This document shows positions 9,926 to 17,882 of a DNA stretch of 64,000 bases, one piece after another. The stretch covers positions 124,001 through 188,000 of the forward strand of contig NZ_LMUP01000001.1 in NCBI RefSeq assembly GCF_009765875.1, written 5' to 3'. How positions within the stretch are numbered: the first letter of the stretch is position 1; the number at the start of each line of letters is the position of its first letter. The stretch comes from Pedobacter sp. L105. Its GTDB lineage: Bacteria > Bacteroidota > Bacteroidia > Sphingobacteriales > Sphingobacteriaceae. The position numbers and the translations under genes were made by a program. The notes beneath the pieces were generated by a model, which saw nothing but the letters and a program-made list of their open reading frames with translations, did not search any database and was not told where the DNA came from.

Positions 9926-10081
9926 AACCTTTAAAACCCTATGATGACAGGGCAAAGGTAAAGACATTCAAAGACTTGTAAGATTTAAAAAGAACACTTT
10001 ACTTTCATCTAACACTAATCGGTGTTTAACCATCAAATTAAATATTTACGCGCTTTGGTTATTTTCTATTTCGGAATTTAT

Positions 10082-11062
10082 CTAATGTATTAGATTGCTG
10101 GCGTTTAATTTTGTCCGTATCCTTTTTGCAAATTTCAGGGGAACGCCGGCATAATCAGCAATCTGCTGATCTGAAAAACCAAGTATTGTAATCAATCTGT
10201 ATACTTCATCTTCCTTAGCTTTCTTTTCGCCTTTTGCTTCTCCTCTTGCTTGTCCTTCTTTTTTTCCTTCCTTTTTTCCTTTTTGAAATCCGGCTATTTC
10301 GTAGTATTCAAAAAGAGCATCCTCAATTGTTATCATATTTTTACTATTCTTATTTATTAATAAATTAACTTCATGATCAAATTTAATTCTTATTTCTGAA
10401 AAATCAAAGTCTGCATAATAAAAAAGGAACTTCATGATTACCCTTTCTTTGGAAGCAGGTAATTTTTTTTCCAATATTAATTTGACCATTTTTAATTTGT
10501 AAGCCAGTAATAGTTCATCACCAGCAAGTCTATTTTTGATTTTCTTTTTTAAAAATGCGGCTTTAGCTATAAGTACAATCAACGCAAAACAATTGGAGTG
10601 TTTTAGCAGATCGTCTTCTTTCAGAAGGGCAATTTTACAAATGTTGAACTGATAGTTCATGATCGTTCCCATGAAATCAATATCGAATGTGTTTGCCCGG
10701 TTAATTTCATTCTGCTCAGTAAAAATAGCGTAGGCTGTGATTGGTATTTTATATCGCCTATAAAGCCTGTTAAAATAGCCGTACATCCTTTCGCCGAAAT
10801 CCTTACTATATTTTTCCTGTACCTCCAGATGAAGCAGGATTTGACTTCCGTCCTGCAGATGCAGCCTTACTAATTTGTCCACTATTTTTTGTTCAAATTT
10901 CCCATTATCTGAGGGAAACTCCTGGTTGAGTTCTTTATTTAAGAACTCAAAACCTTTGGTCATATCTACAGCCCCGGCTAAATCCGGATTGATAAAGAGC
11001 AGGAAATCTTCGAAAAGCTGTTCAAGTGCACCCTTCCATAAAATGTCTTTTTGTTTTCTCAT
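10082..11062 (-). CDS. Rpn-type PD-(D/E)XK nuclease / putative transposase family protein
   Basis: A 326-residue protein of the recombination-promoting nuclease (Rpn/YhgA-like) superfamily. The N-terminal half holds the family's core: GALEQLFEDFLLFINPDLA, then the catalytic-looking strand ILLHLEVQEKYSKDFGERMY with the E-x-Q of the PD-(D/E)XK fold, and YNYFNRLY-like helices. The C-terminus has a lysine/glutamate/glycine-rich repeat (QKGKKEGKKEGQARGEAKG) and a small helical tail with a helix-turn-helix look (LGFSDQQIADYAGVP). These genes are usually scattered multicopy single genes with DNase activity that raises recombination. No terminal inverted repeats were seen, so it is not annotated as an insertion sequence. 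Confidence 0.8.
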   Translation of the reverse strand: MRKQKDILWKGALEQLFEDFLLFINPDLAGAVDMTKGFEFLNKELNQEFPSDNGKFEQKIVDKLVRLHLQDGSQILLHLEVQEKYSKDFGERMYGYFNRLYRRYKIPITAYAIFTEQNEINRANTFDIDFMGTIMNYQFNICKIALLKEDDLLKHSNCFALIVLIAKAAFLKKKIKNRLAGDELLLAYKLKMVKLILEKKLPASKERVIMKFLFYYADFDFSEIRIKFDHEVNLLINKNSKNMITIEDALFEYYEIAGFQKGKKEGKKEGQARGEAKGEKKAKEDEVYRLITILGFSDQQIADYAGVPLKFAKRIRTKLNASNLIH

Positions 11063-11218
11063 CAGATAAAGTTAATTCTAATAAATTAATAGCTGGTAAT
11101 TCAATGTTAGATTAATAGCATAATGTGTTCGTCTGACTGGACTATTTTTCGGTCTTTTTTGGTTATTTTAATCCTTTTATATAAAGGACATTTGAATTGT
11201 AATTTAAAACCTATAAAA

Positions 11219-11716
11219 ATGAAGAACATTCCATCTCTTACTACAGTCGGTCCACAGGAAGGCCAGGTGCTTTCAGTAGTTGGCGATTCCTATCGCGTAA
11301 TTATCTCAGGTAAACAAACTAATGGTGCATATGCGGTTATTGATATGCTGGTGCCACCGGGTGCAGGACCAGGGCCTCATTCCCATGCCGGTATCCAGGA
11401 ATCTTTTTATGTACTGGAAGGGGAAATAGAGGTCAAAACAGAAACAAAAACTTATATAGCAAAAAAAGGTGCCTTTGTAAATATTCCTATGGGTGGAATG
11501 GTTCATTGTTTTAAGAACAAAACGGATCAGGTAGCTCAGCTGTTATGTACAGTGGTTCCTTCAGGTTTGGAAGAATTTTTTCAGGAGATTGGGAAACCTA
11601 TACCAGCAGGTACTTTTCTTCCGCCGCCCGAACTGACCCATGAAGATATAGAACAGCTGAAGAAAATTGCAGAGAAGTATGGACAGAAGTTGTTTCCACC
11701 AGACTATCTCGGTTAA
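11219..11716 (+). CDS. cupin domain protein
   Basis: Single-domain cupin of 165 residues, a small beta-barrel that usually binds a metal ion and acts as a dioxygenase, isomerase or ligand sensor. Cupin motif 1 is seen as GPGPHSHAGIQESFYVLEGE (metal ligands H, H and E) and motif 2 as IPMGGMVHCFKN with the final histidine. The frame opens at 11123, but the ATG at 11219 (MKNIPSLTTV) preceded by an A-rich leader is the likely start. The C-terminal tail PPPELTHEDIEQLKKIAEKY is typical of quercetinase-like cupins of unknown substrate. Downstream is a dead alcohol dehydrogenase fragment, so any former partner is lost. Confidence 0.85.
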   Translation: MKNIPSLTTVGPQEGQVLSVVGDSYRVIISGKQTNGAYAVIDMLVPPGAGPGPHSHAGIQESFYVLEGEIEVKTETKTYIAKKGAFVNIPMGGMVHCFKNKTDQVAQLLCTVVPSGLEEFFQEIGKPIPAGTFLPPPELTHEDIEQLKKIAEKYGQKLFPPDYLG

Positions 11717-11764
11717 AAGTTAAATCAATTTTAAAAAAGAAGCTGATATGTAAATGTAGTACCT

Positions 11765-11997
11765 GGACCCAGGCAAATCATAGGTTCTTTTCTTAACAAT
11801 CTCTTTTCAAAAAAGAAGTACAAAATACTGCTGGTAAAACCTACACCATTTTGCCTGGAAAATTTGGCGGACTATGCTGCGGGCGGAATGGATATTGTAA
11901 TAGATCGTACTTACCCGACGACTCTTTTAAAGAGGCTTATACACAAGTTCCTAAGGGAGGGGTTTTAGGAAAAGCAGTGTTCACCGTACCCGGCTAA
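11765..11997 (+). pseudogene. C-terminal remnant of an NAD(P)-dependent alcohol dehydrogenase / quinone oxidoreductase
   Basis: Reading from 11765 gives GPRQIIGSFLNNLF, then KKKYKILLVKPTPFCLENLA and GGMDIVIDRTYP, which is the C-terminal part of zinc-type alcohol dehydrogenases (the motif resembles IDRxYPLxxFxEA). At about 11916-11920 the frame is lost by one base and continues in another frame as DDSFKEAYTQVPKGGVLGKA followed by VFTVPG and a stop at 11995-11997. No start codon, Rossmann motif or N-terminal half is present upstream, only the cupin gene. It is therefore a truncated and frameshifted relic. Identification rests on recalled family pattern. Confidence 0.72.
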
Positions 11998-12086
11998 CAG
12001 TGGTAAGCTACTAAAAATGAATGGTAATAAAAAGGGGCTTAACCGCTTTTCTCAATTAGTTAACAACACATGTTAATAACTCGTGT

Positions 12087-12095
12087 TTATCCACA
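12087..12095 (+). promoter_or_regulatory. consensus DnaA box (TTATCCACA)
   Basis: The nine bases match the DnaA consensus TTATNCACA exactly. It lies about 150 bases upstream of the DnaA start, flanked by AT-rich sequence (12096-12166). A single box suits autoregulation of dnaA; an origin would normally hold a cluster of boxes, and I see only this perfect one. Confidence 0.6.
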
Positions 12096-12244
12096 TTGTA
12101 GTCAAAAATAAGTCTATATATGATTTATTATTAGCCACTTAACACTAAGTATAAGTTTGTGGTTTTTTGTTTATTGTTTTCTTGATCTTCGCAATCCCAA
12201 AAAGGCACACCGCTTTTTTAATGACTAATAATATCAAAATAACT

Positions 12245-13678
12245 ATGCAGAATACTTGTACTACAGTGTGGAATAACTCACTCCAAACTATTAAAGCTAA
12301 TATCCCGAATCAAAGTTACAGAACTTGGTTTGAACCGATCTCGGCATTAAAATTGGAAGGAAATGTTTTGACTGTACAGGTACCCAGTTTGTTTTTTTAT
12401 GAATGGCTGGAAGAGCATTATGTGGGCCTTTTACGCAAAACTGTAAAACAGGAACTTGGAGAAGAAGGACGTCTGGAATACAATATTGTTGTGGATAATA
12501 AATCTTCTAACAGCGGTTCCCCATACACAACTAAAATGCCTTCCATTGGTAACGCCGGTGCATCGAAAGCATCTCCATCGCCAATGGCTTCAACCATTAA
12601 TAAGGATCTGAGAAACCCTTTTGTTATACCAGGACTTAAGAAGCTGAATGTTGACCCGCAGCTGAACTCGAATTATACCTTAGAGAATTATGTAGAGGGA
12701 GATTGTAACCGTTTGGCACGCTCTGCGGGCTTTGCTGTTGCTGCAAAACCTGGTGCTACATCATTTAATCCTTTAATGATATATGGTGCAGTAGGACTGG
12801 GTAAAACGCATTTGGCACAAGCTATAGGAAATGAGATCAGACGTACCCATCCTGAAAAACTCGTGATTTTTGTATCCTGTGAAAAGTTCTGCCAGCAATT
12901 TGTTGAATCCCTGAAAAATAATACGATCAATGATTTTGTGAATTTCTATCAGGCAATGGATGTGATCATCATGGATGATATCCACAATTTTGCAGGAAAA
13001 GAAAAAACACAGGATATCTTCTTCCATATTTTTAATCATTTACATCAGTCGGGTAAACAAATCATCATCACTTCAGATAAAGCACCGAAAGACCTTTCCG
13101 GTTTGGAAGAACGCCTGCTGAGCCGTTTTAAATGGGGCTTATCAGCAGACCTTCAGATTCCGGAACTGGAAACCAGAATCGCGATCCTGAGAAAGAAAAT
13201 GTATGCCGATGGGATTGAATTACCTGCTGAAGTTGTAGAGTATGTAGCGCATCACATTGATAATAACATCCGTGAACTGGAAGGCGCTATGGTTTCCCTG
13301 CTGGCCCAGTCTACCCTAAATAAAAAAGATATTGATCTTGCCCTGGCTAAATCAATGTTGAAAAACTTTATTAAAAATACAACCAGAGAAGTTTCAATGG
13401 ATTTTATCCAGAAATTGGTTTGTGAATATTTTGATGTTCCTGTAAACCTGGTCAACTCCCCAACACGTAAACGTGAGGTGGTGCAGGCCAGACAAATCTC
13501 TATGTATCTGTCTAAAAGCCTTACCAAGTCTTCATTGAAAAGTATTGGTGCTTTTCATGGCGGCAGAGACCACTCCACTGTAATTTATGCTTGTCAGACT
13601 GTAGACGACCTGATGGGAACGGATAAAAAGTTTAAAACTTACGTCACAGATATTCAGAAAAAATTAAAGATGAACTAA
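12245..13678 (+). CDS. dnaA: chromosomal replication initiator protein DnaA (possibly a paralogue)
   Basis: AAA+ initiator that binds DnaA boxes and opens the origin, or regulates genes. With the start at 12245 (MQNTCTTVWNN, the usual family N-terminus) it has about 477 residues: domain I (1-80, SYRTWFEPISALKL), a linker, the AAA+ domain with Walker A GAVGLGKTH and Walker B VIIMDDIHNFAGKEKTQ, sensor/arginine-finger region (LLSRFKWGLSADLQ), and the DNA-binding domain IV (RKREVVQARQISMYL, GGRDHSTVIYAC). The usual Walker-B neighbourhood DDVQFF is DDIHNF here, and domain IV differs from the common GxRDHxTVxHA. Upstream methionines (12167, 12221) are less likely starts. Neighbours are not the ones usually seen with housekeeping dnaA. 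Confidence 0.93.
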   Translation: MQNTCTTVWNNSLQTIKANIPNQSYRTWFEPISALKLEGNVLTVQVPSLFFYEWLEEHYVGLLRKTVKQELGEEGRLEYNIVVDNKSSNSGSPYTTKMPSIGNAGASKASPSPMASTINKDLRNPFVIPGLKKLNVDPQLNSNYTLENYVEGDCNRLARSAGFAVAAKPGATSFNPLMIYGAVGLGKTHLAQAIGNEIRRTHPEKLVIFVSCEKFCQQFVESLKNNTINDFVNFYQAMDVIIMDDIHNFAGKEKTQDIFFHIFNHLHQSGKQIIITSDKAPKDLSGLEERLLSRFKWGLSADLQIPELETRIAILRKKMYADGIELPAEVVEYVAHHIDNNIRELEGAMVSLLAQSTLNKKDIDLALAKSMLKNFIKNTTREVSMDFIQKLVCEYFDVPVNLVNSPTRKREVVQARQISMYLSKSLTKSSLKSIGAFHGGRDHSTVIYACQTVDDLMGTDKKFKTYVTDIQKKLKMN

Positions 13679-13701
13679 TCCTGAGCATCAATTTATTGGC
13701 A

Positions 13702-13729
13702 ATTATTAAACGATGTGTTGTTTAATAAT
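13702..13729. terminator. inverted repeat after dnaA, possible terminator
   Basis: ATTATTAAAC (13702-13711) and GTTTAATAAT (13720-13729) are perfect 10-base arms around an 8-base loop, 23 bases after the dnaA stop. The stem is AT-rich with no clean T-run, so termination would be weak; a protein-binding dyad is an alternative. Confidence 0.45.
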
Positions 13730-13899
13730 CTATAATCTGCTGGAAAAAGGTTGTTAAGGTTCCTGCAAGGTTAATAAAAACCGATTTAATGAATAAAACA
13801 TCCCGTTAGTTAAGGCTTTAATGGTAAATAATGTTAAAATTTCATTAAAATTGTTTTTGTTCAATGCAAATTGATTTTTACCTATTACATTTGCTATAG

Positions 13900-14406
13900 A
13901 TGATTAAGATAAAATACATATTGCTGATAGTTTGTTTAGCGGGATGCTTTGCAGCTTGTAAGAAAACTGAGAACACTAATGATGGAGCCTCTCAGGCAGC
14001 ACAGTTAACTGCGGATACAACCGCGATACGTAAATTTATAGTAGCCAATAACATACCTGCTATTAAAGATAAATCCGGTGTTTTTTACCAGATCATCGCA
14101 CCAGGAACAGGTTCAGTGGTTTATACGGCAAATACTACAATTACAGCAAATTATGCTGGCCGGTTACTTAATGGAACAGTTTTCGATACCAATTTAAGTT
14201 CTACAGGTGCGGTCGTAACACCATTTTCATTTACGCTTCCGAATGTAATTGTAGGCTGGCAGGTTGGTATACCTTATATTCAAAATGGTGGGCAGATCCG
14301 TCTGATCATACCGTCACTTTACGGTTATGGATCTACAGCAGTAGGTACGATCCCTGCAAATTCAATTCTGGATTTCACAATTACACTGACCAACGTGCAG
14401 AATTAA
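13900..14406 (+). CDS. FKBP-type peptidyl-prolyl isomerase lipoprotein
   Basis: Envelope lipoprotein of 168 residues with an FKBP fold that isomerises X-Pro bonds and helps secreted proteins fold. The signal peptide ends in a lipobox (CFAAC, lipidated Cys near residue 20). The FKBP domain spans about 60-168: ITANYAGRLLNGTVFDTN (the canonical YxGxLxxGxxFDS strand), VIVGWQVGIPYIQNGGQIRL, IPSLYGYGSTAVGTIPANSI and the closing LDFTITLTNV. Most FKBP contact residues (Y, F-D, V-I-W, Y) are present, so activity is plausible. The gene is monocistronic, ended by a strong terminator. Confidence 0.93.
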   Translation: MIKIKYILLIVCLAGCFAACKKTENTNDGASQAAQLTADTTAIRKFIVANNIPAIKDKSGVFYQIIAPGTGSVVYTANTTITANYAGRLLNGTVFDTNLSSTGAVVTPFSFTLPNVIVGWQVGIPYIQNGGQIRLIIPSLYGYGSTAVGTIPANSILDFTITLTNVQN

Positions 14407-14420
14407 TATTCATTACATAG

Positions 14421-14453
14421 AAAAAAAGGCCGCTCATTGAGTGGCCTTTTTTT
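14421..14453 (+). terminator. intrinsic terminator after the FKBP gene
   Basis: An A-run, then GGCCGCTC, loop ATT, GAGTGGCC and a seven-base T-run. The 8-bp stem has one G-U wobble, extended by A-T pairs. Confidence 0.92.
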
Positions 14454-14519
14454 GTGGAATAAACTATGGTATCGTTGCATTTGGTTATTTTGCTGTTCAT
14501 TATAAGCTGGCCTGCGCTT

Positions 14520-15179
14520 TTATTGAAACAGTTGCTGTATAGTATCAAAAGATAATCCTGTATAGTCGTTCACATATAAGCTGCATGGAGGTAACTCTGC
14601 TATGGTATGTGAAGTAAGTACACCTACAACCCGCATTCCTGCATTCAGTGCCGCAGAAATTCCGGAGTAAGAATCTTCAAATACAATACATTGTTCTGGA
14701 GCTATACCGAGGTTAATGGCGGAAGTGAGGTATACTTCAGGATCTGGTTTGTGTTTTTTCACGTCTTCACTTGCCAGTATTGAACCCATCTGTTCACGAA
14801 TAGGAACTTTACCCAGAATCAGGTCCAGATTTGCACGCGGAGCTGAAGTGGCAACGCCTAATTTTACGGCATTGTTTTTTAAGTTTTCTATAAATTCAAC
14901 AACACCAGTAATAGGTTCAATATTTGGTGCATACAGTTTACGGAAAAGACCTTCTTTTTCTTCTTCCATTTGAAGGAGTTCTTCTCCGGATACCGGCCTG
15001 TTTAAAAAGTGGCTGAGAATATAACTGTTACTTTTGCCGAACATATGCTCAGCAAATTCTTCGTCTGTAGGGGAGAGATTACGGACTGAAAAAAATTCGC
15101 GGAAAGCTAATGAATGATAAGGATTAGTATGGCATATTACGCCGTCCATGTCAAATATGACTGCAATTTCTTTATTCAT
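14520..15179 (-). CDS. HAD-superfamily phosphatase / beta-phosphoglucomutase-like hydrolase
   Basis: Cytosolic haloacid dehalogenase-like enzyme of 219 residues that hydrolyses or isomerises a small phosphorylated metabolite. HAD motif I is FDMDGVICHT near the N-terminus (nucleophile and acid-base aspartates), motif II is the GVATSAPR threonine/serine strand, motif III contains ASEDVKKHKPDPEVYL (catalytic lysine) and motif IV is CIVFEDSYSGISAALNAGM. An alpha-helical cap (about 16-90) marks subclass I, as in beta-phosphoglucomutase and phosphoglycolate phosphatase. Substrate is not determined. The gene is transcribed alone, convergent with the FKBP gene. Confidence 0.92.
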   Translation of the reverse strand: MNKEIAVIFDMDGVICHTNPYHSLAFREFFSVRNLSPTDEEFAEHMFGKSNSYILSHFLNRPVSGEELLQMEEEKEGLFRKLYAPNIEPITGVVEFIENLKNNAVKLGVATSAPRANLDLILGKVPIREQMGSILASEDVKKHKPDPEVYLTSAINLGIAPEQCIVFEDSYSGISAALNAGMRVVGVLTSHTIAELPPCSLYVNDYTGLSFDTIQQLFQ

Positions 15180-15338
15180 CCGGTAAAGTTAATAGGATTT
15201 TTACCATCATCACAAGTAAAGCAAGGGTATCTTCTTTATTAAAATTTTATTGTTTTTTAATTAGTTATAAAGTTTTTCTAATTTTAGAACTAATTAGAAT
15301 AAAGTGTCTATTTGTGATGCCTGAATCAAAATAGTCAT

Positions 15339-15818
15339 ATGCTTAAAACCGATCAGCAGGCATTGGTGGAAAATAGGTTAGAAAGTGTAAGCAGCCTTTG
15401 TGAAAAATATGGAGGAATGTTGTTTGGTTATCTTTTAGAGGTGTTGAAAGATCGTAAACGTGCTGAGGAGGTTTTGGTAAAGCTTTTTTGCGATTTTTAT
15501 CAGCAGTTCAATTAGAATGAATGGCAGGGAACAGGCAACTGGTGCCGCCTTCAAAGATTTGCCAGGGAAAAATTAGCAGATTTTGGCAGGGACGTTTAGC
15601 CCGGTAAAATCCATGTTGCGGCAGGTCTCGTATGGTATAGTTTAGGCAGTAAGTGTGTTGAACAGTTAACTGATGATCAGAAAAAGGTATTCTATGACGT
15701 GTATTATCGTGGAAGAACAATCGCTGTGATTTCAGCAGAATTAAATGAAACGGAAGATTTGATTAGGAAGACTTTAAAAGAGGCTTTCACTATAATGAAA
15801 AAAAATGGTGAAAATTAA
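15339..15818 (+). pseudogene. sigma-70-like factor interrupted by two in-frame TAG codons
   Basis: From the ATG at 15339 one frame runs 160 codons with no frameshift but has TAG at 15513-15515 (codon 59) and 15597-15599 (codon 87). The translation looks like a small ECF-like sigma protein: region-2-like CEKYGGMLFGYLLEVLKDRK with EEVLVKLFCDFYQQF before the first stop, CRLQRFAREKLADFGRD between stops, and a region-4-like part (LTDDQKKVFYDVYYRGRTIA then NETEDLIRKTLKEAFTIMKK) after. It overlaps by 14 bases the intact gene for an anti-sigma-like protein, as sigma/anti-sigma pairs do. Probably a recent loss of function; readthrough of amber codons is a less likely alternative. Confidence 0.75.
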
Positions 15819-16299
15819 AGAATACATAGAAAGTGGTATATTGGAATTATATGTATTAGGATTTACTTCTGAAGAGGAAACAAAAGAGTTGTTAACACTT
15901 AAAAAGAAGTATTCTGAAATTCAGGAGGCCCTGTGGGATCTGGAAACAGATCTGGAGAATATCTCACAACAGATGTCCATCACCCCGCCTCCCGGCACTT
16001 TTGAGAAAATCGAAGCGGGTATCAATTCGCTTGTTAAATCTCCCGGTGCTGAAGATATGCTTATTGCCGAGACCATTATTAATCATAAAACTGTCCCTGA
16101 AGACAGACCGATGTTTGAGGTAGAATCCTCATCCAGTCATATGCGTATCCTTAAGATATGGGGCTGGGTATTTGGGGCCGTTTTTCTCCTGGGCGCAATA
16201 TTTCTGGCTTGTGCTATTTATTTTTATCATAAAAGTAATCAAACAGAACAGCAGATTGAAAGAATGAAGACCAGGCTTAATAATGAGCGTAAGCGCTAA
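15805..16299 (+). CDS. anti-sigma-factor-like single-pass membrane protein
   Basis: A 164-residue protein whose N-terminus (VKIKEYIESGILELYVLGFT) matches the start of RskA-type anti-sigma factors in Sphingobacteriaceae, where this segment binds the sigma factor. One transmembrane helix lies at about 117-140 (WGWVFGAVFLLGAIFLACAI), followed by a short basic coiled tail (QTEQQIERMKTRLNNERKR) instead of the usual globular periplasmic domain, so it is short for the family. Its start overlaps the broken sigma gene, implying translational coupling that the amber codons may have disturbed. The function is inferred from the N-terminal segment and the pairing. Confidence 0.68.
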   Translation: MVKIKEYIESGILELYVLGFTSEEETKELLTLKKKYSEIQEALWDLETDLENISQQMSITPPPGTFEKIEAGINSLVKSPGAEDMLIAETIINHKTVPEDRPMFEVESSSSHMRILKIWGWVFGAVFLLGAIFLACAIYFYHKSNQTEQQIERMKTRLNNERKR

Positions 16300-16401
16300 G
16301 ATCTTTTCTTTCGTTTTCCATCTGATGAGCATAACAATATGTGCAGATGATAATATTAAATTCATTGTAAGCTAATAGCTAATCAAGTGTTTTGTGATGA
16401 T

Positions 16402-16435
16402 AAATAAAACGTTTTAATAACAGACGTTTTTATTT
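16402..16435. promoter_or_regulatory. inverted repeat in the leader of the next gene
   Basis: AAATAAAACGT (16402-16412) and ACGTTTTTATTT (16424-16435) pair with a single bulged base, ending 13 bases before the start at 16449. It could be an operator or an mRNA hairpin masking the ribosome site. Confidence 0.35.
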
Positions 16436-16448
16436 AAACATCGTAAAA

Positions 16449-17321
16449 ATGAAAAAAACGTTTACTGCCTTACTGGCACTGTCTACCCTGATATCCGCTT
16501 TTACCCAAGAGAAAGTTGATCAAAAATCAACGCGTACAATAACAATTGATTCATTGGGCGCATGCCAGGGTATATCCTGGCAAAAAGGCCGTATATTTTT
16601 ATATGGCGACAGAGAAGTAGGGATGATCAGGGAATACAGAATGAATAAGGACAGCCTCACCTATCAGTATAGAGAATACTTACTGACAAAAGACGGTAAA
16701 GATGTGATCAACCACCCAACAGGCATTGCATACAATGGTTTGAGCCCTACTTTTATCGGTAATTCAATCCGTTTAAGTAAAGAAGGAAATCAGTGGAAAG
16801 CCGTCATCTATTGCATTAACTGGAAGGGCCTGTTGAAAACAGGAACGCTTGATGGCAATATGATCAATACAATTGATGATGATGCCTGTATCCAAGGTAC
16901 CCGGCCGGAGTATGTAAAATATAATGGGAAGTGGTATGTTGCGACAGCCGATTATGGAAATAAGAATAATGAAGTAAGACTTTATGATCCTGAAGCTTTG
17001 AGTAAGGCTAAAAAAACAAGTGAGAAAGGAGTGCTGTTTAAAAAATTCAGTTGTACAGCCTGGGTACAAAACCTGCATTGGATAGCAGATAAAGGAATAC
17101 TGGTATTGATTCAAAATCAGGAAGAAGGGCGTAAATGGAAATTTACGTATGTCGATTTAAAGAAATCCATAACTTCAGGAAAACAGGAAGTGATCAGGGA
17201 AATCAACATCGACAAATCGGATGAATTGGAAGGCTTCTCATTCCTCGGTAATTCAACTGATGGCATTGCTGTAACCTCGTCAAGAACAAATAATGTAACC
17301 TTTACCAGAACTAGCTGGTAA
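16449..17321 (+). CDS. exported protein of unknown function, possible beta-propeller
   Basis: I do not recognise a named family. The 290 residues begin with a signal peptide (MKKTFTALLALSTLISAF) and continue as an all-beta protein with repeated short blade-like units: QGISWQKGRIFLYGDREVGM, HPTGIAYNGLSPTF, EYVKYNGKWYVATADYGN, VQNLHWIADKGILVLIQNQ and LEGFSFLGNSTDGIAVTSS. This spacing suggests a five- or six-bladed propeller of the secreted SMP-30/phytase-like kind. No metal ligands or catalytic residues could be fixed. It has its own promoter region and no operon partner. Confidence 0.75.
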   Translation: MKKTFTALLALSTLISAFTQEKVDQKSTRTITIDSLGACQGISWQKGRIFLYGDREVGMIREYRMNKDSLTYQYREYLLTKDGKDVINHPTGIAYNGLSPTFIGNSIRLSKEGNQWKAVIYCINWKGLLKTGTLDGNMINTIDDDACIQGTRPEYVKYNGKWYVATADYGNKNNEVRLYDPEALSKAKKTSEKGVLFKKFSCTAWVQNLHWIADKGILVLIQNQEEGRKWKFTYVDLKKSITSGKQEVIREINIDKSDELEGFSFLGNSTDGIAVTSSRTNNVTFTRTSW

Positions 17322-17409
17322 AGGTCGCGCATCTATTTATTGATATTTAGCCAGCCATTTTGCTTTAATGCCAGCCCTGGCACTGATGAATTCTAAATCA
17401 GATTTTTCT

Positions 17410-17429
17410 GTCAAAACATCAATTTTGAC
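17410..17429. promoter_or_regulatory. short dyad between genes
   Basis: GTCAAAA (17410-17416) and TTTTGAC (17423-17429) are perfect 7-base arms spaced by six bases, about 140 bases upstream of the ArsR-type gene. It could be a repressor site; the role is not shown. Confidence 0.25.
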
Positions 17430-17565
17430 ATGGACTTATAAAGTCTATCACTATTTTCAAACACTTGTTTATATGATATTCCCAATTAAAGCGTTGTTAA
17501 AGCACCTTTAATTAGTTCCTTTGACACATCATCTGAAATCAAAATTAAATGGATAAATTGCAGCC

Positions 17566-17853
17566 ATGACTACGAAGTTAGATTTAAAAAGAGTGGAAAG
17601 AATATCAAAAGCATTAGGTGATCCCTATCGTTTGAAGATTGTAGAGGTGATCAGAAAAGAGCAGGACTGGGTGCAATGTACTGCAATTGTTGAGATGATA
17701 GACCTCGCACAGTCAACCGTTTCCCACCATTTAAAACAACTGGTAGATGCTGAGTTGCTGATTGCTGTAAAGGAAGGACGTAATGCAAAATACAAAGTAA
17801 ATAAAGAAGTGTTTGCAGGTTATATTAATTATTTAAGCCATTTTGAAGCATAA
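17566..17853 (+). CDS. ArsR/SmtB-family winged-helix repressor
   Basis: Small dimeric DNA-binding regulator of 95 residues. The winged helix-turn-helix covers nearly the whole protein: RISKALGDPYRLKIVEVIRK (the family's conserved ALGDPxRLxIL start), VEMIDLAQSTVSHHLKQLVD (recognition helix) and LLIAVKEGRNAKYKVN (the wing). The usual metal-binding ELCVCDL box on alpha-3 is replaced by TAIVEMIDLA, so it is probably not a metal sensor of the ArsR/CadC type and may respond to another signal. No obvious target gene follows on the same strand. Confidence 0.9.
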   Translation: MTTKLDLKRVERISKALGDPYRLKIVEVIRKEQDWVQCTAIVEMIDLAQSTVSHHLKQLVDAELLIAVKEGRNAKYKVNKEVFAGYINYLSHFEA

Positions 17854-17882
17854 AAGGAGCGCTTTGATTTATTAACATACCT

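Noticed and set aside
9519..9944. 141-codon plus-strand frame
   Set aside because: It lies fully antisense inside the MFS gene and has no family-like motif; it is a shadow frame.
10082..11062. insertion sequence call for the Rpn-type gene
   Set aside because: No terminal inverted repeats or target-site duplication were seen on either side; kept as a gene only.
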